A DNA stretch of 64,000 nucleotides. Origin: Escallonia rubra (Eukaryota; Streptophyta; Magnoliopsida; Escalloniales; Escalloniaceae). The notes beneath the pieces were generated by a model. That model saw only the letters and a program-made list of their open reading frames with translations. It ran no database searches and was not told the origin of the DNA. Shown here piece after piece: positions 11,310 through 21,105 of this stretch (position 1 is the stretch's first letter; every line of letters begins with the position of its first letter). A program made the translations under genes and the position numbers. The stretch covers positions 1 to 64,000 of the forward strand of contig JAVXUO010001195.1 of NCBI GenBank assembly GCA_033065855.1, read 5' to 3'.

Positions 11310-12595
11310 GCTTTGTAATCATGGAGGAATCTGCCATTAACCCAGCAGGAATTATAGTGGGGGCATATTTGCTTAAGGACAGTTATTACTCACGTTCAAA
11401 GCCTAATTTCGTTTACTAACAGCTGCACATCCTTGATGCACCACCACCAATCGCCTCCACCCTCACCTCGCCAAGGGTGAGGATAAAGGCCATGTTGCCG
11501 GTGGTCGGTCGACAATGGAGGTGAAGGAACAATTGGCAGAAGATGGTTGGTGCCGACACTGCATTTGAAGGAGATGGGTGGAACTGTTGCCGACAACGGA
11601 GGTGTTCGTCCTTTTTTCTTATCCAAGTGCTTGTGCTAAAATTAAAACCACCCCCCACCCACTTCGAAACAAAATTATCCCACCTTATTGGGATAAAACA
11701 AAACGCTACACATAACCTCTATATATATTGAAACAAAGTTCAAGATAAAGAAACAATTTCGTAAAGCGACCAACAAATTAATTCTTAAGGTGATAATGAT
11801 CGTGTGATGTCCCAAATACTAAAAATCTAAAACGAAAACTTTGCGAAAAATGTACATCATCTTTGTCAAACAAATTCTAACATTGGTGGCTATCAAATTA
11901 GACCCTAATCTTCAAGATGTAAAAGGAGGAGGCGAGAAGAGCAGATGGAATAGTGGCGCAGCTTCCATCAGCAACATGTTCTCGGTGCTACAGAATAAGC
12001 AATAACCCAAAACTCATTGAAGAGAGCAAAGCTCTCCAAATTGGAGAGACAAAATCAAAGAACATATCCGCGCTAGCAAAGCCCATCATTTCTTAACTGT
12101 TGAAGCACGCAGGTTCAAACCAACTTCAATCTCAAGCCAAAGAGAGCTCGCTTGAAAAAGAGATACATGAACATGGTAGAAGCAACTACCATGATGGGAA
12201 AGAGATAAATCTCAGCGAAAGAATGGCAAGCAAACAATAGGTTCAGAGTTATGGAGACAAAGTGGGTAGGAAATAAGGAAAAAAAGGGAGACATGGGGAG
12301 AGGGACACGGCCTCCCACTGAAGGAGATCGAGGCATCTCACAAAGCATGGCGGCTATGGTTTTCTTGGATAGACAAACTAGCAGAAGGTATAGAGAAAAT
12401 AACTTTACTACAGTGACTAACAACACATCGTGAGCAGTGAGCTCAACTTGGTTGGGCGTACAATATTCATGCAGATTGGATTGGGAAAGATAGTTTGATA
12501 AGAATAACCGTTGGCAAGGATTTTCCTGGCTAAGTTTTGATGTAAATCGAATCCATTGATAGGTTTCTATGTAGGTTGTCCATAGAATATCACCT
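11310..12595. other. non-coding flank of copy A upstream of the MITE
   Basis: Colinear with 27690-28980 in copy B at roughly 98-99% identity. I see no recognised gene; a hydrophobic two-copy ORF is listed separately. Confidence 0.6.
12115..12426 (-). CDS. unidentified hydrophobic ORF, 103 aa (copy A)
   Basis: A single open frame with several hydrophobic runs (for example LFSLYLLLVCL and FPIMVVASTMFMYLFF) is kept open in copy B (28503-28814) with a handful of amino-acid changes. That is weak evidence, as the two copies are about 98% identical overall. No family recognised and no splice context found. It may be chance. The plus-strand ORF at 12251-12433 overlaps it. Confidence 0.15.
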   Translation of the reverse strand: MLLVTVVKLFSLYLLLVCLSKKTIAAMLCEMPRSPSVGGRVPLPMSPFFSLFPTHFVSITLNLLFACHSFAEIYLFPIMVVASTMFMYLFFKRALFGLRLKLV

Positions 12596-12604
12596 CTCTA
12601 TATT

Positions 12605-12785
12605 GGATCAAGATCCTCTGCTGTACAGCAGAGGTGCTGTACCCACAAAATATAGTTAAATGTTTTTTAGCGAGAAAAAATTGTCACTATAAATTTTAGT
12701 AACAACGACAAAACACTTTAAATGACAATCTTTTGTCGCTAAATGCTGTATAGCACCTCTGCTGTACAGCAGAGGATTTTGATCC
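12605..12785. mobile_element. 181-bp MULE-type MITE with palindromic ends
   Basis: The inverted ends read GGATCAAGATCCTCTGCTGT and GGATCAAAATCCTCTGCTGT. Each terminal repeat contains the perfect 20-bp palindrome CCTCTGCTGTACAGCAGAGG. Target duplications are CTCTATATT (12596-12604) and CTTTATATT (12786-12794). Copy B has the empty site near 28985. Nine-base duplications suggest Mutator-type mobilisation. No coding capacity. Confidence 0.92.
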
Positions 12786-12794
12786 CTTTATATT

Positions 12795-13314
12795 AGTTAC
12801 CATGTCTCACTCTTTGGCTGCGAATTTGCTTCACGTTAATTATTTTGGTACAAACAAATGAAATAAGGAATGCCACTCTTACTATGGTGCACCCACATTT
12901 AACAAAAAGATGAATGTACTTTGTTTTGATTCAGTTAAGTCTTCTGTTGTCCGGTTATGATTGAGAAGAAAGTGGCTCACGGCTTTGCCGAACATGGTAG
13001 ATTTGTAGTAGATTGTTTTATCTGGATATCCGAGGCTCCGGAGTAAGTTGTACTTGCAATATAATCTTAGTATTCATTCTAATATTAAAGATAAGAGAAG
13101 TCGATATGCTAGCATAACAAAAAGGAAAACCATAAATGAACAACACTCTTTCATTATTTGCTCCCAATCAGTCATAAAGAGTTTCACCGGGACTAATGGG
13201 TACATAACGTTGAGTATCTAATTGTTTATTTTTTTTTCTTAAATCAAGTATCTACTTGGTGACAACATTGTAGATGTCCCTCAAACGAGTATTTATTGCT
13301 CCATTTGGTACATT
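12795..13314. other. 3' flank of dioxygenase gene A, nothing else seen
   Basis: Downstream DNA of the dioxygenase gene on the minus strand. From about 12900 it is identical to copy B except for one T in a poly-T run. It probably holds the 3' UTR; I could not place a polyadenylation signal with confidence. Confidence 0.5.
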
Positions 13315-16300
13315 TCATTCAACCTTGCGAAGGCGTCCCTTCGTATTCATGAATATTATCCCCTCGCTACTGTTCAAAGCTGAGCCTCCGCCAAGCACGG
13401 TTTTCTCTTCAAACAAATGGCGGCCATTGGTGCCACAGATCAGGCCCTCGTCAACGTTGAGAACGGACCCCTTGTTCAATGTGGAGCCAGTGTTAAATAC
13501 GACTATACCTTCAACAAAGTTGCACTCATTTGCGTGAAGGCGGCCATTGGTGTCAAAGATCAGGCCCTCGTCAATGTTGAGAGCTGAACCCTTGTTAAAC
13601 ACTTTGCCTTCCATCACATTACACTGATTCGTTTGCCAAAACTCTTCGTAGGTTTGCTCATGATATGCTGGTGGGTGGCTTTCATCTACAAACTCTGGTG
13701 CTGGCTTCACAAATGCATCTAGTGATGGCCCAAAAGCTATGGGCACTCCTATCCTCTTGACTTTGTTGTTTCCGATCACTCTATGCATTGCGCTCTTGTA
13801 CTTTCCATTTGTTAGTACCTGTAAAATACAAATTTGTTATGAAATAACAGCAAAGAGAGTAGGTTCTTTATTTGCTATTAACACCTATTCCCGTCCTACC
13901 GATTGAGTAGATGAGAGGCACTATGACTACGACAATGGCGACTGTTAATAAGGAAAACGGTGGAGGGAGTTGTATGGGTGTCTCCACACGTGAGTCACTC
14001 GTACTAGATTACTGGACTAAGGCCTCCCTCAGTAACTATTAGAACGGTGAAAATTCTCTAACGATTCAAAAGAAAAATTTGTGGCTGCGCCATTGCACCA
14101 AGAGCATGTATTCTAACATCGTAAGCTGTTAGATCGAATAGAAGATAACTTAAAGAAATATGGATCTAAGACAATCTTGGCCAAACTTTTCAAGTTTATA
14201 AAAAAGTCCTTGTACATATAGTTTAGATTCCTCAGTGATTAGAGATTCCTGTAATCAAAGACTGAACCAAAGAATAAAAATGTACCTCAAGATGATCCCC
14301 GATGTGAGCGAAAATGGAGTTTTGGGCGACATTTGCATTGATCCACTCCCCGTTCCGTTGTATTTGGAGGCCACCATCCACATTTTGCAGGAGAAGGATT
14401 AGGAGGCTAGGGTCACTATGAGGAAGAAGGCCAACTGGATTACTTGGTAGCGAGCAAGATGGATAAGCATTTACCCCGCATATATCAAAGCCTGACTCCA
14501 GCTTCATTGCGTTTTCTATGTAGCATTCTTCAAGTCCCAAGCTTTTCGATATTCCTCTGAATATTTCAAGTGCTATGGCCCTGGTTCTTTTACAGTACTC
14601 TTGCAATATCTCACTGCAAATACAAGAAAAAAAGAAGCTTGAAAACCCTGTTTGAAATTGAAGTCCGTATTTGTTTATCTGAAAAGCTTGGCACCGTAAC
14701 AAACAGAAATAGTATATGGATTCCACTTTCACATAATACATGTGGAATGAGATCCATTCTTACATTTGGTGCACTTATTGTTCTACGAGTATGCTCTTGG
14801 GTTGGATATCAGGCTTTAACATGGTATCAGATTTAGGCATGCCCATGCCTTATTTTGTTCAGGTGATCGCGCTTCATTGTCGTTTGCTTCATCTGGATCG
14901 AGGTTAGAGATCATCTAATACTCCACCCTATGAGTGAAGGTGGGTGTTAAAGTCCAACGTCGATTATACAAGGGGATTGTGATTAATTCTTACTTGGTGG
15001 ACTTATCTTTCCTATGAGCATACTAATGAGTTGAACATCAGACTTTAACAAATAGCCTACTCTTTTAACTTTGTTTGTTCTAGTTCACCTCGACCTTATT
15101 TATTGCTAATAGTGAACTGAATCGATATTCTAAGGTAAAAAATAGTTACTAGTATGGTAAGAAAACCCCGAGGCCAAATTTATATGTACAAGTGAGGTGA
15201 CAAGTGAGGTCCAAAATGTTTTAATTACATCAGTGAAGTAAGTGGAACGACAAAGACTACAAACCTGAAGCCTGTTGGTTTGGCAGGACACTGAAAGTCC
15301 GGATGTGAGATGAGCTTGAGAAACTCCCTTTTGTCCCCTGGTTTGGACCCCTTGCCCCACCTGATCTTGTCAGCCGGACCCTTGGGTTCGTACTCTGTCT
15401 TCTCCATCTCAGCCAAGTCAAAGAAACCGGAACATTCTTCAAGCACCCCTCTGATAAAGCTTTCAGGCAATCCATGGTTCACCACCTGCACATCGTTTAC
15501 ATGAATCACTTTCAATTGACAGATGAAAATTTGGACGGCAAGCATGTAGACGCGTACGCAATGAGCAAAGGCCAAAGAGTATTACTTGGCTTCTCAAATC
15601 TCAACCTTGCTTGTTTCCAAAATCCTTAACGATTTACGAATCCTTTTAGTTCATCGTAAACAGATTTCCCTTGGTGTTAACGGTTGTTTCAAGATTGTCG
15701 TACGTGTCCCTCCACATTTGTAGTAAGATTTAAGCAAAAATAATAAATCGAATTACACCGTACTAAACAAAATCTATTTATGCCTTTTCTACAGCTGTTA
15801 ATGACAATTTTATCATGTCACCGTGTCACCGTGTTATGACAGCGCCCATATTTATAGAGCCACTTTTATGATTGCATATTATTGGTTTTAAAGAGGATTT
15901 CAAGCTAACAGAATTGAACTTTATGTGCGCCACACTGATGTGACACAATATGCTAAGCAAGTTATCGTCGTTAAAGGGTTACATATAAGGCATTTTCTCT
16001 CTCTCTCTCTCTCTTGGGCTGTTAGGAAATTTGTGTGTATAACAGCTCAAACACATAGATGTGCAATATTATGTTGTTAGTATGTCTGATCGAGATCTGC
16101 TAAGGGAGAGAAGTGGAGAGAGTTGTGTTCCTACCGTGAAGCAACCGTAGTCGCCGCAAGCTTTGCCGAGGTCATGGATGGCTTTGGAACGTTGGTTAGG
16201 ATCAGCAGAGACGAGCATGGAGTAGTCGATGATGGGAACTTCATCATCTGCTACAAAGCAGAAGGATTCATTGTTGGCATTCTCGTTGTTGTTTGCCTTG

Positions 16301-16356
16301 GCATGTATAGAGGAGAGCAGTGGCCCTTGGTTGAGGAGTAGAGCTGTTTCAGCCAT
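13315..16356 (-). CDS. 2-oxoglutarate/Fe(II)-dependent dioxygenase A, four exons
   Basis: Exons are 16356-16135, 15485-15265, 14613-14286 and 13818-13315, all with GT..AG borders and matching phases, giving 424 residues. The start is the ATG of MAETALLLNQG, with a TATA box 93-99 bases upstream. The DIOX_N part includes VPIIDYSMLV (residues 40-49) and VVNHGLPESF. The oxygenase core has iron ligands H213 and D215 (LLPHSDPS) and H269 (AMHRV). The 2-oxoglutarate site reads R279-I-G281 where the family usually has R-x-S. The family normally ends near residue 330-350; here about 90 further residues contain three similar segments of about 20 residues (332-351, 372-391, 400-420) with a GSxLNxxEGxI core. 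It is a soluble plant oxygenase of the DOXC type, closest in my recollection to '2-oxoglutarate-dependent dioxygenase 19-like' proteins; its substrate is unknown. Confidence 0.93.
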
Positions 16357-16448
16357 TTGTATGTGCTTCTGTGATGTGTGTCGATCTGTGTTTGTGTTAG
16401 GGGCGGGAGTTAGAGAGAGGTGTGTGAGAGGGTCATTGGGTGTCTCAA

Positions 16449-16455
16449 ATTTATA
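16449..16455 (-). promoter_or_regulatory. TATA box of dioxygenase gene A
   Basis: The minus strand reads TATAAAT about 95 bases before the start codon at 16356, which would leave a 5' UTR of roughly 60 bases. The same box is kept in gene B and a similar one in gene C. Confidence 0.65.
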
Positions 16456-16640
16456 GGCACGATAAGGTTGGTTGGTGAGGAAGTCAATGGTCAGTGAAGG
16501 AGGTTTCCCATGCATATCTCTTCAAGTGCTTTGTCAGCTCTACCCTGTTAGTTTATTTTGGGTTATGGGCTAAGGTAGTCAAAGTAGGCCAAGTGGGGCT
16601 GAATTATTTCACTATGTTCAGTGCTATGCGTGTGTACAGA

Positions 16641-17067
16641 GAGTTTTTTTCCCTAAATAATATAAATTAAAAATTTAATAACCTGTTTATCCCATTTTTA
16701 AACTTATTTACCCGCATACTACATTTTGGAAAATCGTGGTTCCAAACCGCGCCTTCTCCTAGAAAACGTGCTCTGCAAAGGCGTTTTCATGTTCTATATA
16801 TGTTTCCCATTTATTTTTCTAATTTAAACAAAATTGAAAGAGAAAATTGGAAACAAAAATATATTCTGTTAGGAAATTAAAAATCGCATTTTCAAAACGC
16901 GTCTTCTGAATAAATACAAACCTTTTGGCACGACAAAAGTTGAATAATATAAATTACGCTTTAATGAAAATCGTGGTTTCTAAATACGTTTTCTAATGAA
17001 GTCGTGGTTACTAATCACGATCTTTTCTCAAACCAACTGTGAAGAAATCGTGTTTCAAGAACACGTT
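16641..17067. repeat. cluster of degenerate short palindromes (aatcgtgg.../...cacgatt words)
   Basis: AT-rich DNA with at least four imperfect hairpin-like units built from words such as aaatcgtggttc, aaaccgcg, gtggttactaatcac, atcgtgtttc and gaacacgtttt. They precede the 591-bp array and stop where it starts. No gene seen. Their role is unknown. Confidence 0.5.
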
Positions 17068-19968
17068 TTATAAATTAGTTGCTTAAAAATGAACTATATC
17101 CAAAAGCGCAAGAATGATGTAATACTTCGCTGGAAAAGCGTTAGAATACCAGAGAAATAAGTTAAAAATATTTGTCGCGACTCTTGTATTCTGGCCTCAG
17201 ATCATATTGTGTCTACTTTCTTCTCGCCGATTTAAGACACCACTCTTAACTATGTGAATTTTCGACACAACAAGGAGCCTCCTAGTTAAATCAGCTGATT
17301 GAACACAACTTTCAGGCCTATCTGAGGTCAATTTTCCACAGCCTTGAGGTCCTTTACATGCTAAAGTACAAATGAGCAAAATGAGATCGGAGATTACTTT
17401 AGACAAAGTAACGTGGTTGATGTAACATTTCACTGGAAAGGTCCTGGTCTACCAATAAACACATGCAGGGTGTAAGTGGCCAGTGACTTGTCTTGTCACT
17501 CACTTGTCCTTTTCCGGTTCTCACAATAATGTATGGTGTCTACGTGTGTGGGCTTGGTTATATAAATTAGTGGTGTTCAGTAGTAGGGTGAGAAGTACTG
17601 TCTCTTGATTAGTCAAGGGCATCCCAAGCATATGACGTTAAAAATAATTGAATCGTCTTATAAATTAGTTGCTTAAAAACGAACTATATGCAAAAGCGCA
17701 AGAATGATGTAATACTTTGCTGGAAAAGCCTTAGAATACCAGAGAAATAAGTTAAAAATATTTGTCTCGACTCTTGTATTCTGGCCTCAGATCATACTTG
17801 TGTCTATTTTCTTCTCGCCGATTTAAGACACCACTCTTAACTATGTGAATTTTCGACACAACAAGGAGCCTCCTAGTTAAATCAGCTGATTGAACACAAC
17901 TTTCAGGCCTATCTGAGATCAATTTTTCACAGCCTTGAGGTCCTTTACATGCTAAAGTACAAATGAGCAAAATGAGATCGGAGATTACTTTAGACAAAGT
18001 AACGTGGTTGATGTAACATTTCACTGGAAAGGCCCTGGTCTACCAATAAACACATGCAGGGTGTAAGTGGCCAGTGACTTGTCTTGTCACTCACTTGTCC
18101 TTTTCCGGTTCTCACAATAATGTATGGTGTCTACGTGTGTGGGCTTGGTTATATAAATTAGTGGTGTTCAGTAGTAGGGTGAGAAGTACTGTCTCTTGAC
18201 TAGTCAAGGGCATCCCAAGCATATGACATTAAAAATAATTGAATCGTCTTATAAATTAGTTGCTTAAAAACGAACTATATGCAAAAGCGCAAGAATGATG
18301 TAATACTTTGCTGGAAAAGCCTTAGAATACCAGAGAAATAAGTTAAAAATATTTGTCTCGACTCTTGTATTCTGGCCTCAGATCATACTTGTGTCTATTT
18401 TCTTCTCGCCGATTTAAGACACCACTCTTAACTATGTGAATTTTCGACACAACAAGGAGCCTCCTAGTTAAATCAGCTGATTGAACACAACTTTCAGGCC
18501 TATCTGAGATCAATTTTCCACAGCCTTGAGGTCCTTTACATGCTAAAGTACAAATGAGCAAAATGAGATCGGAGATTACTTTAGACAAAGTAACGTGGTT
18601 GATGTAACATTTCACTGAAAAGGCCCTGGTCTACCAATAAACACATGCAGGGTGTAAGTGGCCAGTGACTTGTCTTGTCACTCACTTGTCCTTTTCCGGT
18701 TCTCACAATAATGTATGGTGTCTACGTGTGTGGGCTTGGTTATATAAATTAGTGGTGTTCAGTAGTAGGGTGAGAAGTACTGTCTCTTGACTAGTCAAGG
18801 GCATCCCAAGCATATGACGTTAAAAATAATTGAATCGTCTTATAAATTAGTTGCTTAAAAACGAACTATTTGCAAAAGCGCAAGAATGATGTAATACTTC
18901 GCTGGAAAAGCCTTAGAATACCAGAGAAATAAGTTAAAAATATTTGTCTCGACTCTTGTATTCTGGCCTCAGATCATACTTGTGTCTATTTTCTTCTCGC
19001 CGATTTAAGACACCACTCTTAACTATGTGAATTTTCGACACAACAAGGAGCCTCCTAGTTAAATCAGCTGATTGAACACAACTTTCAGGCCTATCTGAGA
19101 TCAATTTTCCACAGCCTTGAGGTCCTTTACATGCTAAAGTACAAATGAGCAAAATGAGATCGGAGATTACTTTAGACAAAGTAACGTGGTTGATGTAACA
19201 TTTCACTGGAAAGGCCCTGGTCTACCAATAAATACATGCAGGGTGTAAGTGGCCAGTGACTTGTCTTGTCACTCACTTGTCCTTTTCCCGTTCTCACAAT
19301 AATGTATGGTGTCTACGTGTGTGGGCTTGGTTATATAAATTAGTGGTGTTCAGTAGTAGGGTGAGAAGTACTGTCTCTTGACTAGTCAAGGGCATCCCAA
19401 GCATATGACGTTAAAAATAATTGAATCGTCTTATAAATTAGTTGCTTAAAAACGAACTATATGCAAAAGCGCAAGAACGATGTAATACTTTGCTGGAAAA
19501 GCCTTAGAATACCAGAGAAATAAGTTAAAAATATTTGTCGCGACTCTTGTATTCTGGCCTTAGATCATACTTGTGTCTATTTTCTTCTCGCCGATTTAAG
19601 ACACCACTCTTAACTATGTGAATTTTCGACACAACAAGGAGCCTTCTAGTTAAATCAGCTGATTGAACACAACTTTCAGGCCTATCTGAGGTCAATTTTC
19701 CACAGCCTTGAGGTCCTTTACATGCTAAAGTACAAATGAGCAAAATGAGATCGGAGATTACTTTAGACAAAGTAACGTGGTTGATGTAACATTTCACTGG
19801 AAAGGCCCTGGTCTACCAATAAACACATGAAGGGTGTAAGTGGCCAGTGACTTGTCTTGTCACTCACTTGTCCTTTTCCAGTTCTCACAATAATGTATGG
19901 TGTCTACGTGTGTGGGCTTGGTTATATAAATTAGTGGTGTTCAGTAGTAGGGTGAGAAGTACTGTCTT
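17068..19968 (+). repeat. tandem array of a 591-bp repeat, 4.9 copies
   Basis: Units begin near 17068, 17658, 18249, 18840 and 19431 and are almost identical. The last ends about 55 bases short, at the junction with a different sequence. Each unit contains a TATATAAATT box followed by the word gtggtgttcagtagtagggtg, and on the minus strand an ORF of up to 90 codons starting MKCYINHVTLSKV (17197-17433, 17752-18024, 18343-18615, 18934-19206, 19525-19797). The first copy of this ORF is shortened by one missing base. I do not recognise the ORF, and repeat identity rather than selection may explain its persistence. The array lies exactly between the two segmental duplicates. Confidence 0.97.
19923..19930 (+). 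promoter_or_regulatory. TATA box (TATATAAA) in the last array unit
   Basis: It lies 49 bases before the ATG at 19972. Transcription from it would start roughly 30 bases downstream and give a very short leader. The same box is present in all array units, for example near 17558. Confidence 0.5.
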
Positions 19969-19971
19969 TTG

Positions 19972-20406
19972 ATGGCAGGACTTCCTGGTAGTTCTAATTA
20001 TCAGCGACGTGAGAATATGTGGTTGTTGTGTGAAAGGAACGACGACTACAAAGAAGTGAGGTATACAGATCCGAAAGAGTATTATTGCGGTTTACGGAGA
20101 GAATGGGCACATAGAGTTACGTAATCAGAAGCACTACACCAAGATCTCATCGCCCTTAGAGCACCTTTGCTGCATCGCCGTTCACTTACTATGTCACGGC
20201 CTAAAGTTAAGGAGTGTAAGAAAGCTGTGAGCCAAATTCGAAAGGAGAATAACCGAATGTTGCTGCGTAGAAAACGATTTTACATGCTTCAACTTGCCGA
20301 AGAAATGGCAGAGGCTAGTTGGAGGCACCTCACTTCAAACGAGAGAAACAATATTTTAACCAATGATCAGTACTTATCTGATGAATATATGTCTAATGAA
20401 GAGTGA
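19972..20406 (+). pseudogene. unrecognised 145-codon ORF after the array, one in-frame stop
   Basis: The frame opens with MAGLPGSSNYQRREN at 19972, is stopped by TAA at 20122-20124 (codon 51), and continues open in the same frame to TGA at 20404-20406. The second half is charged and probably helical (KECKKAVSQIRKENNRMLLR near 20210-20270) and ends acidic. It begins only 4 bases after the array ends. An ATG at 20191 could start the second part alone. No family recognised. It could be the coding part of an unknown repeat element or virus-like remnant whose promoter was amplified; the stop codon suggests decay. Confidence 0.35.
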
Positions 20407-20903
20407 AATATCTCTCTGGCCACTATGTGTTTGGATTTTATTCCCTTATCAGTTTTACACATCATTGTAATAAGCAAACCTCGCCAATGCATTTGTTTCT
20501 GTAATACTTCTGTGGCTACAAATTTGTACTTTGCGCAATTGGTAGGATCTATTACAACCAACACTGAATGATCCAGTCTATCTAAAGCTATACCTATACG
20601 CCTATAAAAGTTGTCATGGGCTTAAATGGCTATTCCCTTTTTTTTTCCCTGTAGGATAGCCTTTTTCTAATTGATATTTCCATATAGGTGTCAGGGTGAG
20701 TAAGGGTGTTTTTTGACTTGTAACATTTCTGTTCCATTAAATACCCTTTTTTAGATTAGATGTTCAGTAAACAAATGAAGGGTAATATTTTAGTGGTCTA
20801 GTTTTGACTTTTAGTGTAAAATTTCAATCATAAACTATTTAATTAATATGCATAAGATTAACAATGTCATGCTGAATTACATGCAGAATAAAAGTAATTG
20901 TTG
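20407..20903. other. AT-rich spacer between the array ORF and the retroelement
   Basis: No gene or element end recognised. It could include a trailer of the preceding ORF and the breakpoint that truncated the 3' LTR beginning at 20904. Confidence 0.5.
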
Positions 20904-21090
20904 AGATGTCACCATAGCTTTAAGTTTCTTTGTCTTTAATCCACCTAGCCAAATTCTCAAATGTGTCTTCATGAGTGTGTATGTATATACCTACTAAGAA
21001 TACACTCAAAGCACACATTAGAACATAATCAATGTGTAGTTATCATCAAAACAAGATGTAAGCCTAGGTTATCCAACCATAGGGTTAACA
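20904..21090 (-). mobile_element. truncated 3' LTR (187 bp)
   Basis: It matches the end of the full LTRs at 7446-7632 and 25140-25326 and stops at the same ...gggttaaca border, next to a polypurine tract. Confidence 0.85.
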
Positions 21091-21105
21091 ATCTCCCCCT
21101 TTTTG
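21091..21105 (-). promoter_or_regulatory. polypurine tract of the copia-type element
   Basis: The minus strand reads AAAAAGGGGGAGAT directly before the LTR start TGTTAACC. This is the typical plus-strand priming site of plant copia elements. Confidence 0.85.

Larger units (their letters stand above)
4096..16640 (+). repeat. segmental duplication, copy A
   Basis: This stretch is colinear with about 22762-32797 (copy B) in the same orientation. It contains a copia-type gag remnant, one LTR, a non-coding flank and a four-exon dioxygenase gene. It is longer than copy B because of insertions at 5216-6196, 9877-11300 and 12605-12785, all missing from B. Copy B has about 100 bp near 27300-27410 that A lacks. 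Similarity ends near 16640 (A) and 32797 (B). Divergence is uneven: 1-2% or more in most parts, but almost none from about 12900 to 15624. Confidence 0.92.

Noticed and set aside
17068-19968. CRISPR-like or bacterial repeat array
   Set aside because: The units are 591 bp and contiguous with no unique spacers, and the context is plant nuclear DNA.
17068-20406. Integrated geminivirus repeats
   Set aside because: I did not see the TAATATTAC origin nonanucleotide or any Rep or coat protein signature. The TATA box plus ORF arrangement alone is not enough.
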